A stretch of DNA of 64,000 nucleotides from an uncultured Clostridia bacterium (GCA_934271065.1 CAKQQQ010000001.1:62001-126000); one strand, 5' to 3'; positions 9,147-17,013 are shown, numbered from the stretch's first letter. A program made the numbers and translations. The notes: generated by a model from the letters alone, not told the origin.

Positions 9147-10040
9147 ATGCGTAAGGATTTAACGAAAGAATTTACGGCGTACGCCGGTACGGTGTCGATG
9201 GCGATAATTTACGCGATCGGGTACGCCTTATTTATAATACCGAACAGTTTCGCGCCTGCGGGTATAAACGGCATCGCGACGATGATACAGTATAAATGCG
9301 GTTTCAGCATAGGTTATATGTCGCTGCTCGTCAATATTCCGCTCTGCGTCTTTTCCTTTTTTACCACGGACAGAGAATTTGCCTTAAAGACCTTTGCTTT
9401 TTGCGTGGCTTATTCGGCGGCGTATCTGTTGTTTCAGACGCTCGATAAGGCTTACGATCTTACCAGATTCAAATACGTTGCCGAAGACAATACCGTTCTC
9501 GCGGTTTTGTTGGCGGGTACTCTCGGCGGAATAGTATACGCGGGCTGTTTCAGGCTCAACTCTTCTACCGGCGGAACGGATATAATCTCTAAATTCGTCA
9601 GCAAAAAAAGACCGGAACTTAACTTTTTCTGGATCAATTTTATGCTCAACGCGGTAGTTGCGTTCGCGTCGATATTCGTATACGTCGACGGGGCGGGGAA
9701 TTACAGTTACGAACCGTTCTGTCTCTGCCTGTTATATTGCTTTATGTCGAGTTTTCTCGGCAACGCGCTTATAAAAGGCGGCAAGTCTGCGTATAAGTTT
9801 ATGATTATAACTTCCCACGCGGAAGAAATCGATAAAGAAATAGTCGAAACGCTCAAACACAGCGCGACCAAAATCATCGGTACGGGCGTGTACAGCAATA
9901 CCGAAAAAGATGTTATAATCTGCGTTATCAACAAGCATCAGATAGTGGATTTTCAGAACATTCTTAAAAAATACGACGATACTTTCGCGCTCGTCGAAAC
10001 GGTCAACGAGACTATCGGCAACTTCAAAAAAATCAAATAA
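9147..10040 (+). CDS. YitT family membrane protein (DUF161 plus DUF2179)
   Basis: 297 residues. The first 200 or so contain five to six membrane helices with the family motif NSFAPAGINGIATMI near residue 31 and LNSSTGGTDIISKF near 140. The last 85 form the soluble DUF2179 domain (TSHAEEIDKEIVE to VNETIGNFKKIK). YitT proteins are widespread in Firmicutes and their transport substrate is not established. There is no ribosome site before the ATG. An internal Met at residue 18 also lacks one and would cut the first helix, so the first ATG is kept. Confidence 0.85.
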   Translation: MRKDLTKEFTAYAGTVSMAIIYAIGYALFIIPNSFAPAGINGIATMIQYKCGFSIGYMSLLVNIPLCVFSFFTTDREFALKTFAFCVAYSAAYLLFQTLDKAYDLTRFKYVAEDNTVLAVLLAGTLGGIVYAGCFRLNSSTGGTDIISKFVSKKRPELNFFWINFMLNAVVAFASIFVYVDGAGNYSYEPFCLCLLYCFMSSFLGNALIKGGKSAYKFMIITSHAEEIDKEIVETLKHSATKIIGTGVYSNTEKDVIICVINKHQIVDFQNILKKYDDTFALVETVNETIGNFKKIK

Positions 10041-10042
10041 CG

Positions 10043-10118
10043 GCAAGCGCGTCCGCCGCGTTAAACGAAAGCGTTTCAAGGCGTTTTCGCCGTCGCTTTC
10101 GGCGGTCGGACGGCTTGC
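10043..10118. repeat. Long interrupted inverted repeat after yitT
   Basis: Arms pair in order: GCAAGC 10043-10048 with GCTTGC 10113-10118; CGTCCG 10050-10055 with CGGACG 10107-10112; CCGC 10056-10059 with GCGG 10102-10105; CGAAAGCG 10065-10072 with CGCTTTCG 10094-10101. About 24 base pairs form one tall hairpin. It may end the yitT transcript, although no U-tract follows, and it directly abuts the repeat element at 10119. Confidence 0.65.
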
Positions 10119-10397
10119 TTGCCAGACAAGAATAATACGAACCGTGGTCTGACGGTGTGTTTTTGACTAATACTGCGTTGCGCTCACGGGTTATACGGGC
10201 AGTATTAACCCCTTCGCGCGCCTTGTCTTAGCCTAAAAACACGCCGTCAGACTTGCCGGCAACAAAAACGCCGATATTTTCGATGATTTGTTGCAAAGGC
10301 GAGAACGGTAGTACTGAACGTACATCGTACGAGAATTTGCAAAAAAGCGCGTAAATAGCGACGTTTTTGCAAGGTTCGTATTATTTTTGTTTGGCAA
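10119..10397. repeat. 279-bp MITE-like intergenic element with nested inverted repeats (copy A)
   Basis: Outer terminal repeats of 25 bases (10119-10143 and 10373-10397) match at 23 positions when one is reverse-complemented. Inside, a 17-base pair (10148-10164 with 10235-10251, one G-T) and an 8-base pair (10168-10175 with 10200-10207) form a second hairpin. No open frame of note lies within. A related 60-bp copy occurs at 30797-30856. The intergenic stretch 10041-10409 holds only this element and the hairpin before it; no clear promoter for eda was seen, although TATTAT (10379-10384) lies in the right terminal repeat. Confidence 0.75.
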
Positions 10398-10409
10398 AGG
10401 AGAACGAAT

Positions 10410-10952
10410 ATGGATAAACTCATACCCGTCGTCGTCATCAAAAATCTCGACGACACAGAAAAAATTCTTTCCGCGCTTAAAAACGACGGAATAAATTGCG
10501 CCGAAATCACTTTCAGAACGGCTTGCGCGAAAGAGGCGATTGCTCTCGCGTGCGATAAGTTCCCCGATATGAACGTAGGCGCGGGCACGGTAATAAACGG
10601 TCAGCAATGTCTCGACGCGTTAAACGCCGGCGCAAAGTTCATCGTATCGCCCGGTCTTTCGGCAGAAGTTGCCGAAATTTGCAGAGCGAACGACGTTCCG
10701 TACTATCCGGGTTGCGTAACCCCTACCGAGATTATGCAGGCGCTCGATCTCGGCATTACCACGGTCAAATTTTTCCCTGCCAACGTTTACGGCGGCTTAA
10801 AGGCGCTTAAAGCCCTTTCCGCGCCGTTCCCGCAGGTAAAATTCATTCCCACGGGCGGGGTGAACAGGGATAATCTGGACGAATTTTTGGCGTTCGATAA
10901 AGTGGCTGCCGTCGGCGGCAGTTTCTTCGTTGAGGAGGCGTTGAATAAATGA
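10410..10952 (+). CDS. eda: KDPG/KHG aldolase (short form)
   Basis: 180 residues. It cleaves 2-keto-3-deoxy-6-phosphogluconate to pyruvate and glyceraldehyde 3-phosphate. Visible are the catalytic Glu in CAEITFRT, the GAGTVI loop, and the Schiff-base Lys in TTVKFFPAN. The family is usually 200-215 residues; here the C-terminal helix is missing and the frame ends at EEALNK, overlapping kdgK by ATGA. The start has AAAGGAG. With kdgK it forms the lower part of uronate or pectin breakdown. Confidence 0.92.
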   Translation: MDKLIPVVVIKNLDDTEKILSALKNDGINCAEITFRTACAKEAIALACDKFPDMNVGAGTVINGQQCLDALNAGAKFIVSPGLSAEVAEICRANDVPYYPGCVTPTEIMQALDLGITTVKFFPANVYGGLKALKALSAPFPQVKFIPTGGVNRDNLDEFLAFDKVAAVGGSFFVEEALNK

Positions 10953-11971
10953 AAAAAGTAGTTACTTTCGGCGAGTTGATGTTAAGGCTCGCCCCCGAAA
11001 ATTATCTTAGATTCGTGCAGAGCGATAAATTCGAAGCGACTTACGGCGGCGCGGAAGCGAACGTTGCGGTTTCGCTTGCGAATTACGGAACGGACGTTGC
11101 GTTCGTTACCAAACTTCCGACGCACGAAATAGGTCAGGCGGCTGTAAACTCGCTTCGCAAATTCGGCGTGGACACTTCCGAAATCGTCCGCGGCGGCGAC
11201 AGGGTGGGCATTTACTACTGCGAAAAGGGTGCGAGTCAAAGACCGAGCAAAGTCATTTACGACAGAGCGGGTTCTGCGATAGCGACCGCTGAAAAATCCG
11301 ATTTCGACTGGGCGAAGATTTTCGACGGCGTTAATTGGTTTCACTTTACGGGCATAACCCCCGCGCTGTCCGACGAAGTCGCCGATATATGTCTTGCGGC
11401 GGTAAAAGAAGCGAAAAAACGCGGAATAACCGTTTCCTGCGACCTTAATTTCAGAAAGAAGTTGTGGAGCAAGGAAAAGGCGGGTAAGGTTATGGGCGAA
11501 TTGTGCGGTTATATAGATTACTGCATCGCCAACGAAGAAGACGCGAAAGACGTTTTCGGCATTGAAGCCGACGATACGGATATTTACAGCGGAAAACTCA
11601 ATCGCGAAGGTTATATTTCCGTCGCGAAAAAACTTACCGACAGATTTGCGTTCAAAGGCGTGGCGATAACCCTGCGCGAAAGTTTGTCTGCCAACGACAA
11701 TAACTGGTCGGGTATGCTGTATACCGGCGGCAACGCGTATTTTTCAAAGAAATATTCTATGCACATAGTCGACAGAGTCGGCGGCGGCGACAGTTTCGGC
11801 GGCGGGCTTATCTATTCGCTGCTTAACGGTTACGACGCGCAAAAGGCTATCGAGTTTGCGGTTGCGGCAAGTTGCCTTAAACATTCCGTAGAAGGCGATT
11901 ACAATATGGTTTCCGTAGACGAAGTCGAAAAACTTGCCGGCGGAGACGCTTCGGGCAGAGTTCAGAGATAA
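10949..11971 (+). CDS. kdgK: 2-dehydro-3-deoxygluconokinase, PfkB family
   Basis: 340 residues. It phosphorylates 2-keto-3-deoxygluconate to KDPG, the substrate of the aldolase encoded just upstream with a 4-base overlap. The PfkB sugar-binding start VTFGELMLRLAP and the ATP/anion-hole signature DRVGGGDSFGGGL (catalytic Asp) are clear. Upper-pathway uronate genes are not in the window, but the GH94 end and rhaA fit a plant-polymer diet. Confidence 0.92.
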   Translation: MKKVVTFGELMLRLAPENYLRFVQSDKFEATYGGAEANVAVSLANYGTDVAFVTKLPTHEIGQAAVNSLRKFGVDTSEIVRGGDRVGIYYCEKGASQRPSKVIYDRAGSAIATAEKSDFDWAKIFDGVNWFHFTGITPALSDEVADICLAAVKEAKKRGITVSCDLNFRKKLWSKEKAGKVMGELCGYIDYCIANEEDAKDVFGIEADDTDIYSGKLNREGYISVAKKLTDRFAFKGVAITLRESLSANDNNWSGMLYTGGNAYFSKKYSMHIVDRVGGGDSFGGGLIYSLLNGYDAQKAIEFAVAASCLKHSVEGDYNMVSVDEVEKLAGGDASGRVQR

Positions 11972-11990
11972 TAAAAATCAATAAAAATAA

Positions 11991-12024
11991 AACGGCGGGC
12001 GAAAATCTTTCGCCCGCCGTTTTT
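11991..12024. terminator. Bidirectional terminator between kdgK and the Cys-rich gene
   Basis: A 14-bp perfect stem (11991-12004 with 12008-12021) with a 3-base loop has a T-run on the plus side and an A-rich run on the other, so it serves both converging transcripts. Confidence 0.92.
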
Positions 12025-12034
12025 ATGTAATAGT

Positions 12035-12247
12035 TTATTTGCAGCCGCCGCCGAACCCGAATTCGGGACAACCGCGATCCCCGCCTTTGCAGCAGCAAAG
12101 AACGAGCAGTAACGGAATTAAACATCCGCAGTTGCATATCTTGTCGAGTATGCCGTTCAAACAGCCGTTTTTGCAAATGCAAAGTATGAGCATTATGATA
12201 AGCATCCAAAGACAGCAGTTATCGCCGAAGCCGAAACAATTTGTCAT
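12035..12247 (-). CDS. Small Cys-rich membrane peptide
   Basis: 70 residues with 14 Cys in clusters (CC, CICKNGC, CNCGC, CCC, C-terminal GGGCK) and two hydrophobic stretches (about 13-26 and 43-50). The start at 12247 is chosen because GGAGGA lies nine bases upstream; a longer frame to 12307 has no site. Databases hold similar short clostridial proteins under names such as 'chorion class high-cysteine protein', without known function. It has its own promoter and shares the terminator of kdgK. A metal-binding or disulfide-rich surface role is possible but unproven. Confidence 0.7.
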   Translation of the reverse strand: MTNCFGFGDNCCLWMLIIMLILCICKNGCLNGILDKICNCGCLIPLLLVLCCCKGGDRGCPEFGFGGGCK

Positions 12248-12305
12248 AAAAACATTCCTCCTCGTTAAAATGGGATAGCGCGCATTAACTATCGCTATCA
12301 GTATC

Positions 12306-12335
12306 ATTATAGTTTATAAATCCGAAATTTGTGAA
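12306..12335 (-). promoter_or_regulatory. Promoter of the Cys-rich peptide (TTCACA-18-TATAAT, minus strand)
   Basis: On the minus strand TATAAT reads from 12311 to 12306 and TTCACA from 12335 to 12330, spacing 18. The predicted leader is about 50 bases. Confidence 0.55.
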
Positions 12336-12350
12336 TGAACGGTTTTTTAC

Positions 12351-12379
12351 TTGTAAAAAAAGTTAAATTGCTATATAAT
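12351..12379 (+). promoter_or_regulatory. Promoter of the ECF/coaX operon (TTGTAA-17-TATAAT)
   Basis: TTGTAA 12351-12356 and TATAAT 12374-12379. The leader of about 85 bases contains a small CAGAC...GTCTG hairpin (about 12389-12410). No known riboswitch class was recognised in it. Confidence 0.7.
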
Positions 12380-12470
12380 AAGAAAAGGCAGACATCTTTT
12401 TTGAGTCTGACCGAGTAATTACATGTTATTTTTTACGGGCATTCGAAATGAAGTCCGATAGGAGTTAAAA

Positions 12471-13064
12471 ATGGAAAACGACAAGTTCTACTCGGCTAAA
12501 AATTTAGCCGCGCTCGCAATGCTGACCGCTCTCGTGGTCGTTTTACAGGTCTTCGGCAGTTATTTTACGATAGGCGCGGTGCGTCTGTCTTTCGTGCTGA
12601 TACCGATAGTGGTCGGGGCTATAGTTTTAGGCCCGCTCGGCGGAGCGTTTCTCGGTTTTGTTTTCGGCACGGTTACGTTTATTATGGGCGTCGTCGGCAC
12701 GGACGCGTTTACCAACGTGCTTTTTACCGCGCATCCGTTTTTAACCGCGCTCACCTGTTTCGTAAAAGCGACTGCGGCGGGGTTGATATCCGGCGTCGCT
12801 TATAAACTTCTTAAAAATCAAAGCGAACTCGGCGCGGTATTTCTTGCTTCCGCGCTCGCGCCGATACTCAATACCGCCTTGTTTATACTCGGCGCGTTCT
12901 GTATGTACGATTCGATAAATTCTATGGCTTCGGCGGCTAACGTAAGCGCGGTCTACTTCTTGTTTATACTCTGCGCGGGCGTAAACTTTCTGATAGAATT
13001 TGCGCTGAATATGGTGCTTGCGCCTGCCGTTTGCAGAGTCGTTAAGGTTGTAAAAAGAGTATGA
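12471..13064 (+). CDS. panT: ECF transporter S component, probably for pantothenate
   Basis: 197 residues with about six membrane helices and the N-terminal AALAMLTALVVVLQ typical of S components, the substrate-binding membrane subunits of energy-coupling factor vitamin importers. The ATPases and EcfT are not nearby, as usual for shared (group II) ECF modules. Its stop overlaps the start of coaX, which phosphorylates pantothenate; that pairing suggests pantothenate as substrate (inference). A GATAGGAG site precedes the ATG. Confidence 0.75.
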   Translation: MENDKFYSAKNLAALAMLTALVVVLQVFGSYFTIGAVRLSFVLIPIVVGAIVLGPLGGAFLGFVFGTVTFIMGVVGTDAFTNVLFTAHPFLTALTCFVKATAAGLISGVAYKLLKNQSELGAVFLASALAPILNTALFILGAFCMYDSINSMASAANVSAVYFLFILCAGVNFLIEFALNMVLAPAVCRVVKVVKRV

Positions 13065-13846
13065 TTTTTTGTATCGATATAGGTAATTCCAACGTAAAAT
13101 ACGCCATTTTCGACGGAAAGGAATTAAAAGCGACTTTCCGCGTCACGTCGCAAAGAAACGCGACGAGCGACGAATACGGCGTCATAGTCCGCGATTTGTT
13201 AAAGTCGGCGGGTATAGAAAAAGACGATATAACCGGCGTGGTTATGTCGTCCGTCATTCCGTCGCTCAATTACACTATGGAGCATATGTGCCGCGATTAT
13301 CTCGGCTGTTCGCCGCTCGTGGTCGGGCCGGGCGTTAAAACGGGGCTTAACGTCAAAGCGGACAATTCGCGCGAAGTCGGCGCGGATATAATCGTAGACA
13401 GCGTAAGCGCGATAAACCGTTACGGGCTCGGCGCGCCTATAATCTGTATAGATTTCGGTACGGCTACGACTTTCGATATTATTTCCGAAAAGGGCGAACT
13501 TATAGGCGTGGTAATCGCGCCGGGTATAAAAGGCTCGCTCGATTCTCTCGTCGGCGGAACGGCTAACTTGCCTAACATAGAACTCGAAAAGCCGCCGTCA
13601 ATAATAGCGAAGAATACCGTAAACTGTATGCAGGCTGGTATGCTGTACGGGTTTTCGGGGCTCGTAGGCAATATCGTGTCGAAAATCAAAGCGGAATTAA
13701 ACCGCAACGACGTAAAAGTCATCGCGACGGGCGGGCTCGGTAAATTCATATACCCCGAAACCGAGTGCATAGACGTGTTCGACGCGACTTTAACTCTCAA
13801 CGGGCTTCGTATCATATACGAGATGAATTCGGGGTTGAAAAAATGA
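13061..13846 (+). CDS. coaX: Type III pantothenate kinase
   Basis: 261 residues of the ASKHA fold. The phosphate loop FCIDIGNSNVKYAIFDG at the N-terminus and the DFGTATTFDII motif near residue 129 are diagnostic. It makes 4'-phosphopantothenate, the first step to coenzyme A, in the cytoplasm and needs a monovalent cation. It overlaps the upstream S component by ATGA and the downstream ispG by ATGA, so all three are one translationally linked unit. Confidence 0.93.
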   Translation: MIFCIDIGNSNVKYAIFDGKELKATFRVTSQRNATSDEYGVIVRDLLKSAGIEKDDITGVVMSSVIPSLNYTMEHMCRDYLGCSPLVVGPGVKTGLNVKADNSREVGADIIVDSVSAINRYGLGAPIICIDFGTATTFDIISEKGELIGVVIAPGIKGSLDSLVGGTANLPNIELEKPPSIIAKNTVNCMQAGMLYGFSGLVGNIVSKIKAELNRNDVKVIATGGLGKFIYPETECIDVFDATLTLNGLRIIYEMNSGLKK

Positions 13847-14892
13847 GCAAAATCGTAAAAATAGGCAACGTTTCGATCGGCGGCGGCAATAAGGTCGCCG
13901 TTCAGTCGATGTGCAATATCAAAACGTCCGACGCAGAACGGGTGATCGGTCAGATACGCGAACTCGAAGACGTCGGATGCGACGTAATCAGGGTTTCCGT
14001 TAAAGACGAAGACGATATAAACGCCCTTAAAACGATTAAAAAAAATATAAGAATACCGCTCGTTGCGGATATTCATTTCAATTATCGCTACGCCCTGAAA
14101 GCGATAGACGCGGGCGTAGATAAAATAAGGATAAATCCGGGCAATATCGGCGGAGAAAACAACGTTGCGGAAGTCGCCGCGGCGTTAAAATCTTCGGGCG
14201 TTGCCGTAAGGGTGGGCTCAAACAGCGGCAGCGTCGAAAAGACGTTGCTCGCGCGGTACGGCAAATCCGAAATATCCCTTGCCGAAAGCGCGCTTAAAAA
14301 CGTAGCCGTACTCGAAAAATACGGCGTCGAAAATATAGTCGTCTCGGCGAAAGCGTCGAACGTCGTTCTTACCAAAAAGACGTACGAGTACCTGAGTAAA
14401 AAGACGGATTATCCTTTGCACGTCGGCGTAACGGAAGCGGGTACGCTTGCGAGCGGAACGATAAAAAGCGCGATAGGCATAGGCTCGCTGCTACTCGAAG
14501 GCATAGGCGACACGATAAGGGTTTCGCTTACTGCCGATCCGAAAGAAGAAATATACGCGGCGCGCCGCATTTTAAGAAGCGTCAATCTCGAAACCGATTA
14601 CGTCGAAGTCATATCCTGTCCGACCTGCGGAAGAACCGAATACGACAGCATAACTCTCGCCAACAAAGTCGAGACGCTTACGGCGAACGTAAAAAAGCCC
14701 TTGAAAATAGCGGTTATGGGTTGCGTCGTGAACGGTCCGGGCGAAGCGAAAGACTGTGATATAGGCATAGCCGGCGGAAGCGGTTATTGCGCGTTTTTCA
14801 AAAAGGGCGAAGTGTATAAAAAAGTACCCTTCGCAGACGCCGAAAAAGAATTTATAAAGGAAATAGAATTACTTGCCGAATCTTACAGATGA
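13843..14892 (+). CDS. ispG: 4-hydroxy-3-methylbut-2-enyl diphosphate synthase
   Basis: 349 residues from the ATG at 13843, which overlaps the coaX stop; the in-frame upstream extension lies inside coaX. IspG is the [4Fe-4S] enzyme of the non-mevalonate isoprenoid pathway. Family starts read KIGNVSIGGGNKVAVQSM, as here. The cluster ligands are in SCPTCGRTEYD (two Cys) and MGCVVNGPGE (one Cys), with the usual Glu downstream. Its position before a PolC-type gene and rimP-nusA is the common clostridial order, where dxr and rseP usually precede it; they are absent here. Confidence 0.94.
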   Translation: MSKIVKIGNVSIGGGNKVAVQSMCNIKTSDAERVIGQIRELEDVGCDVIRVSVKDEDDINALKTIKKNIRIPLVADIHFNYRYALKAIDAGVDKIRINPGNIGGENNVAEVAAALKSSGVAVRVGSNSGSVEKTLLARYGKSEISLAESALKNVAVLEKYGVENIVVSAKASNVVLTKKTYEYLSKKTDYPLHVGVTEAGTLASGTIKSAIGIGSLLLEGIGDTIRVSLTADPKEEIYAARRILRSVNLETDYVEVISCPTCGRTEYDSITLANKVETLTANVKKPLKIAVMGCVVNGPGEAKDCDIGIAGGSGYCAFFKKGEVYKKVPFADAEKEFIKEIELLAESYR

Positions 14893-16405
14893 AATACGCG
14901 CGATAGACGAAAGTCTGCGCCACGCGAAAATTAAACAACTGTCCGTCAGTCGTTCGTCGAGAACGGTAGACGTCGACGTAATCTGCGACAAAGCCGTGTC
15001 CGAAGACGTTAAAAACGAAATAGCGGCAACGGTATCCAAGACGCTCCCGAGCGGGTTTACGCTCGGGAGCGTAACCGTGTCGAAAATTATGGCGGACGCC
15101 GAACTTATCGCCGATTCCGTTCTGGAATTTTTATCCGCGGAGTATAAGTCCGCCGCGTACTCGCTGCAAAAATCCGACGTAACCGCCGAAAACGACGGCG
15201 AAGTTTGCAGGTACGTTCTCGCCGTGCACGACGACGCGTACGATTATTTTATAAACAACGGCGTAATAGACGCGCTTAACGCATATTTGTCCGAAGCGTA
15301 TTGCGGAAAATTCGTCGGCGAAGTCAAAACGACGGGCAGGGCGGAAGTAAATCTCGACATACTCAAAGTAAAAACCGACGCAGACGATTTCGCCGCCATA
15401 AAAATAAGGTCGTTCGACGTTTCCGAGCCTGCAAAACTGTGGGGCGACGACATACAGCCGAGAGCGGTTTATATGGCGGATGCGGAAATCATATCGGGCG
15501 ACGTCACGTTTGCGGGCGTAGTCACTTCGCTCACGCAAAAAGAGTCGAAAAAAGGCAAAACGTTTTACGTTTGCGAATTCGGAGACACCACGGCGAAAAT
15601 TCAGGGTAAAATATTCCTTACGAAAGAAAAGGAAAAGAAGATTGGAAAGATAAACGTGGGGACGAATATTTTAACGCGCGGAGACCTTGCTTCGTTCAAC
15701 GGCAGTCCGAGTTACATAATTCGCGATCTGTCGTTTTGCGAGTTCCCGAAAGATTTTAAGCCCGTAGAAAGGGAAGGCAAACCCGTTCCGGCGGAATACT
15801 CGACCGTTTTCCCGTCGGATATAGAAGATTTAAGTCAGGGCGATCTTTTCGCAGTCGAAAAGTCTGTCGAGCCCTGTCTTATAGGCAGAAAATTCGTCGT
15901 CGTGGATATAGAGACCACGGGGCTCAGTTATATCGGCGGAGACAGAATAACCGAGATAGGCGCGGTAAGAATCGTAGACGGTAAAATCGTAGATAAATTC
16001 AAGACTTTCGTCAACCCCGAACAGAAGATAAGCGCGGAGATAACCGACCTTACGGGCATAGACGACGATATGGTTGCCGACGCGCCGCTGTTTAAGACGA
16101 TCATACCCGATTTTTATAAGTATTGCGACGGGTACACGTTCGTTGCGCACAATATAGAATTCGACTATAAATTCATAAAATATCTTGCGTCCAAAGAAGG
16201 CTATATTTTCAAGAACAAGGGCATAGATACTTACGCGTTGTCAAAGTCGGCGTTGCCGAGACTGAAAAATCATAAACTCAATACGGTTTGCGAACGCTTC
16301 GGTATAGAGTTCAGACACCACCGCGCGTACGACGACGCTCACGCCACCGCGAAAATGCTGATTAAACTTGCCGAAATGCAAAAAAGTTTGCCCGACGGAG
16401 AATAA
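14873..16405 (+). CDS. PolC-derived protein with N-terminal, OB and DEDDh exonuclease domains but no polymerase
   Basis: 510 residues from a TTG at 14873 (AAAGG 12 bases upstream), overlapping ispG by 20 bases; no in-frame ATG occurs before about residue 72. Residues 1-190 resemble the PolC N-terminal region; about 200-300 form an OB fold (FAGVVTSLTQKESKKGKTFY); about 340-505 form a proofreading exonuclease with Asp345 and Glu347 (VVDIETTGL), FVAHNIEFDYKF, and the His/Asp motif HRAYDDAHATAKML. Full PolC is over 1,400 residues, with a PHP part and the palm/fingers/thumb. None of that follows; rimP comes next after 103 bases. It occupies the usual polC position. It could act as a separate proofreading or nucleic-acid-trimming protein. 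Confidence 0.85.
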   Translation: MPNLTDEIRAIDESLRHAKIKQLSVSRSSRTVDVDVICDKAVSEDVKNEIAATVSKTLPSGFTLGSVTVSKIMADAELIADSVLEFLSAEYKSAAYSLQKSDVTAENDGEVCRYVLAVHDDAYDYFINNGVIDALNAYLSEAYCGKFVGEVKTTGRAEVNLDILKVKTDADDFAAIKIRSFDVSEPAKLWGDDIQPRAVYMADAEIISGDVTFAGVVTSLTQKESKKGKTFYVCEFGDTTAKIQGKIFLTKEKEKKIGKINVGTNILTRGDLASFNGSPSYIIRDLSFCEFPKDFKPVEREGKPVPAEYSTVFPSDIEDLSQGDLFAVEKSVEPCLIGRKFVVVDIETTGLSYIGGDRITEIGAVRIVDGKIVDKFKTFVNPEQKISAEITDLTGIDDDMVADAPLFKTIIPDFYKYCDGYTFVAHNIEFDYKFIKYLASKEGYIFKNKGIDTYALSKSALPRLKNHKLNTVCERFGIEFRHHRAYDDAHATAKMLIKLAEMQKSLPDGE

Positions 16406-16410
16406 AACGC

Positions 16411-16439
16411 TTGCGTTTGCGGTAAAAATATGGTATTAT
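16411..16439 (+). promoter_or_regulatory. Promoter of the rimP-nusA-infB operon (TTGCGT-17-TATTAT)
   Basis: TTGCGT 16411-16416 and TATTAT 16434-16439, 17-base spacer. The predicted transcript starts near 16446, so the terminator-like hairpin at 16464-16495 lies inside its leader. Confidence 0.55.
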
Positions 16440-16463
16440 ATATACGCTTAATAGACTTACTTG

Positions 16464-16495
16464 ATTTGAGAGTGGCTGGCCACTCTCAAATTTTT
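16464..16495 (+). terminator. Terminator/attenuator hairpin in the rimP leader
   Basis: A perfect 12-bp stem (16464-16475 with 16480-16491), 4-base loop CTGG and a T-run end three bases before the GGGGAGA ribosome site of rimP. It ends the upstream transcript and would also attenuate one starting at 16446. NusA-sensitive attenuation in front of the rimP-nusA operon has been described in Bacillus, so autoregulation is plausible here. Confidence 0.75.
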
Positions 16496-16508
16496 ATGGG
16501 GAGACTTT

Positions 16509-16970
16509 ATGAAATTCAAAGACGCGTCCGCCATTTACGAATTTTTGCTTCCGATAGCGGAAGAAAACGGAGTAGAACTCGTTGACGTCGAAGTTAAAAT
16601 CAGCAAAAACCCGTCTCTTACGGTGTATATCGACACCGAAACGGGCGTAGATCTCGACACTCTCGAAAAATTCCACAACGTTATCGATCCGTTACTCGAC
16701 GAATTCGATCCTTCCGACGGCGCGGCTTATACGCTTAACGTTTCCAGCCCCGGTCTCGACCGTCCGTTCAAAACCGATCGCGACTTTCAGAAGAACGTCG
16801 GCAAAGAAGTTGAAGTCAAACTCTTTGCTCCGATGCGCGGTAAAAAGTATTTCGAGTGCGTGCTTGACGGCTACGACGGTAAAAACGTCGTTTTGGTTAT
16901 AGACGGAATCAAACAGACTATTCCGCTCACTAAAATCGCAAAAATCAACTCGCTTATAAATTTCGATTAA
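16509..16970 (+). CDS. rimP: Ribosome maturation factor RimP
   Basis: 153 residues, the family's usual length. It helps 30S subunit assembly. The N-terminal alpha/beta domain holds LVDVEVKISKNPSLTVYID and the junction motif YTLNVSSPGLDRPFKTDRDF is diagnostic; the C-terminal SH3-like barrel follows. It is the first gene of the conserved rimP-nusA-ylxR-ylxQ-infB-rbfA block and is preceded by an attenuator-like hairpin. Confidence 0.93.
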   Translation: MKFKDASAIYEFLLPIAEENGVELVDVEVKISKNPSLTVYIDTETGVDLDTLEKFHNVIDPLLDEFDPSDGAAYTLNVSSPGLDRPFKTDRDFQKNVGKEVEVKLFAPMRGKKYFECVLDGYDGKNVVLVIDGIKQTIPLTKIAKINSLINFD

Positions 16971-17013
16971 ATCTGCGTCTGCGCGACGCTTCAAAATTAC
17001 AAGGAGAACTTAA

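Noticed and set aside
12386..12470. Riboswitch upstream of the ECF S component
   Set aside because: The 85-base leader has only a 5-bp hairpin and no recognised class (preQ1, THF, TPP) pattern.
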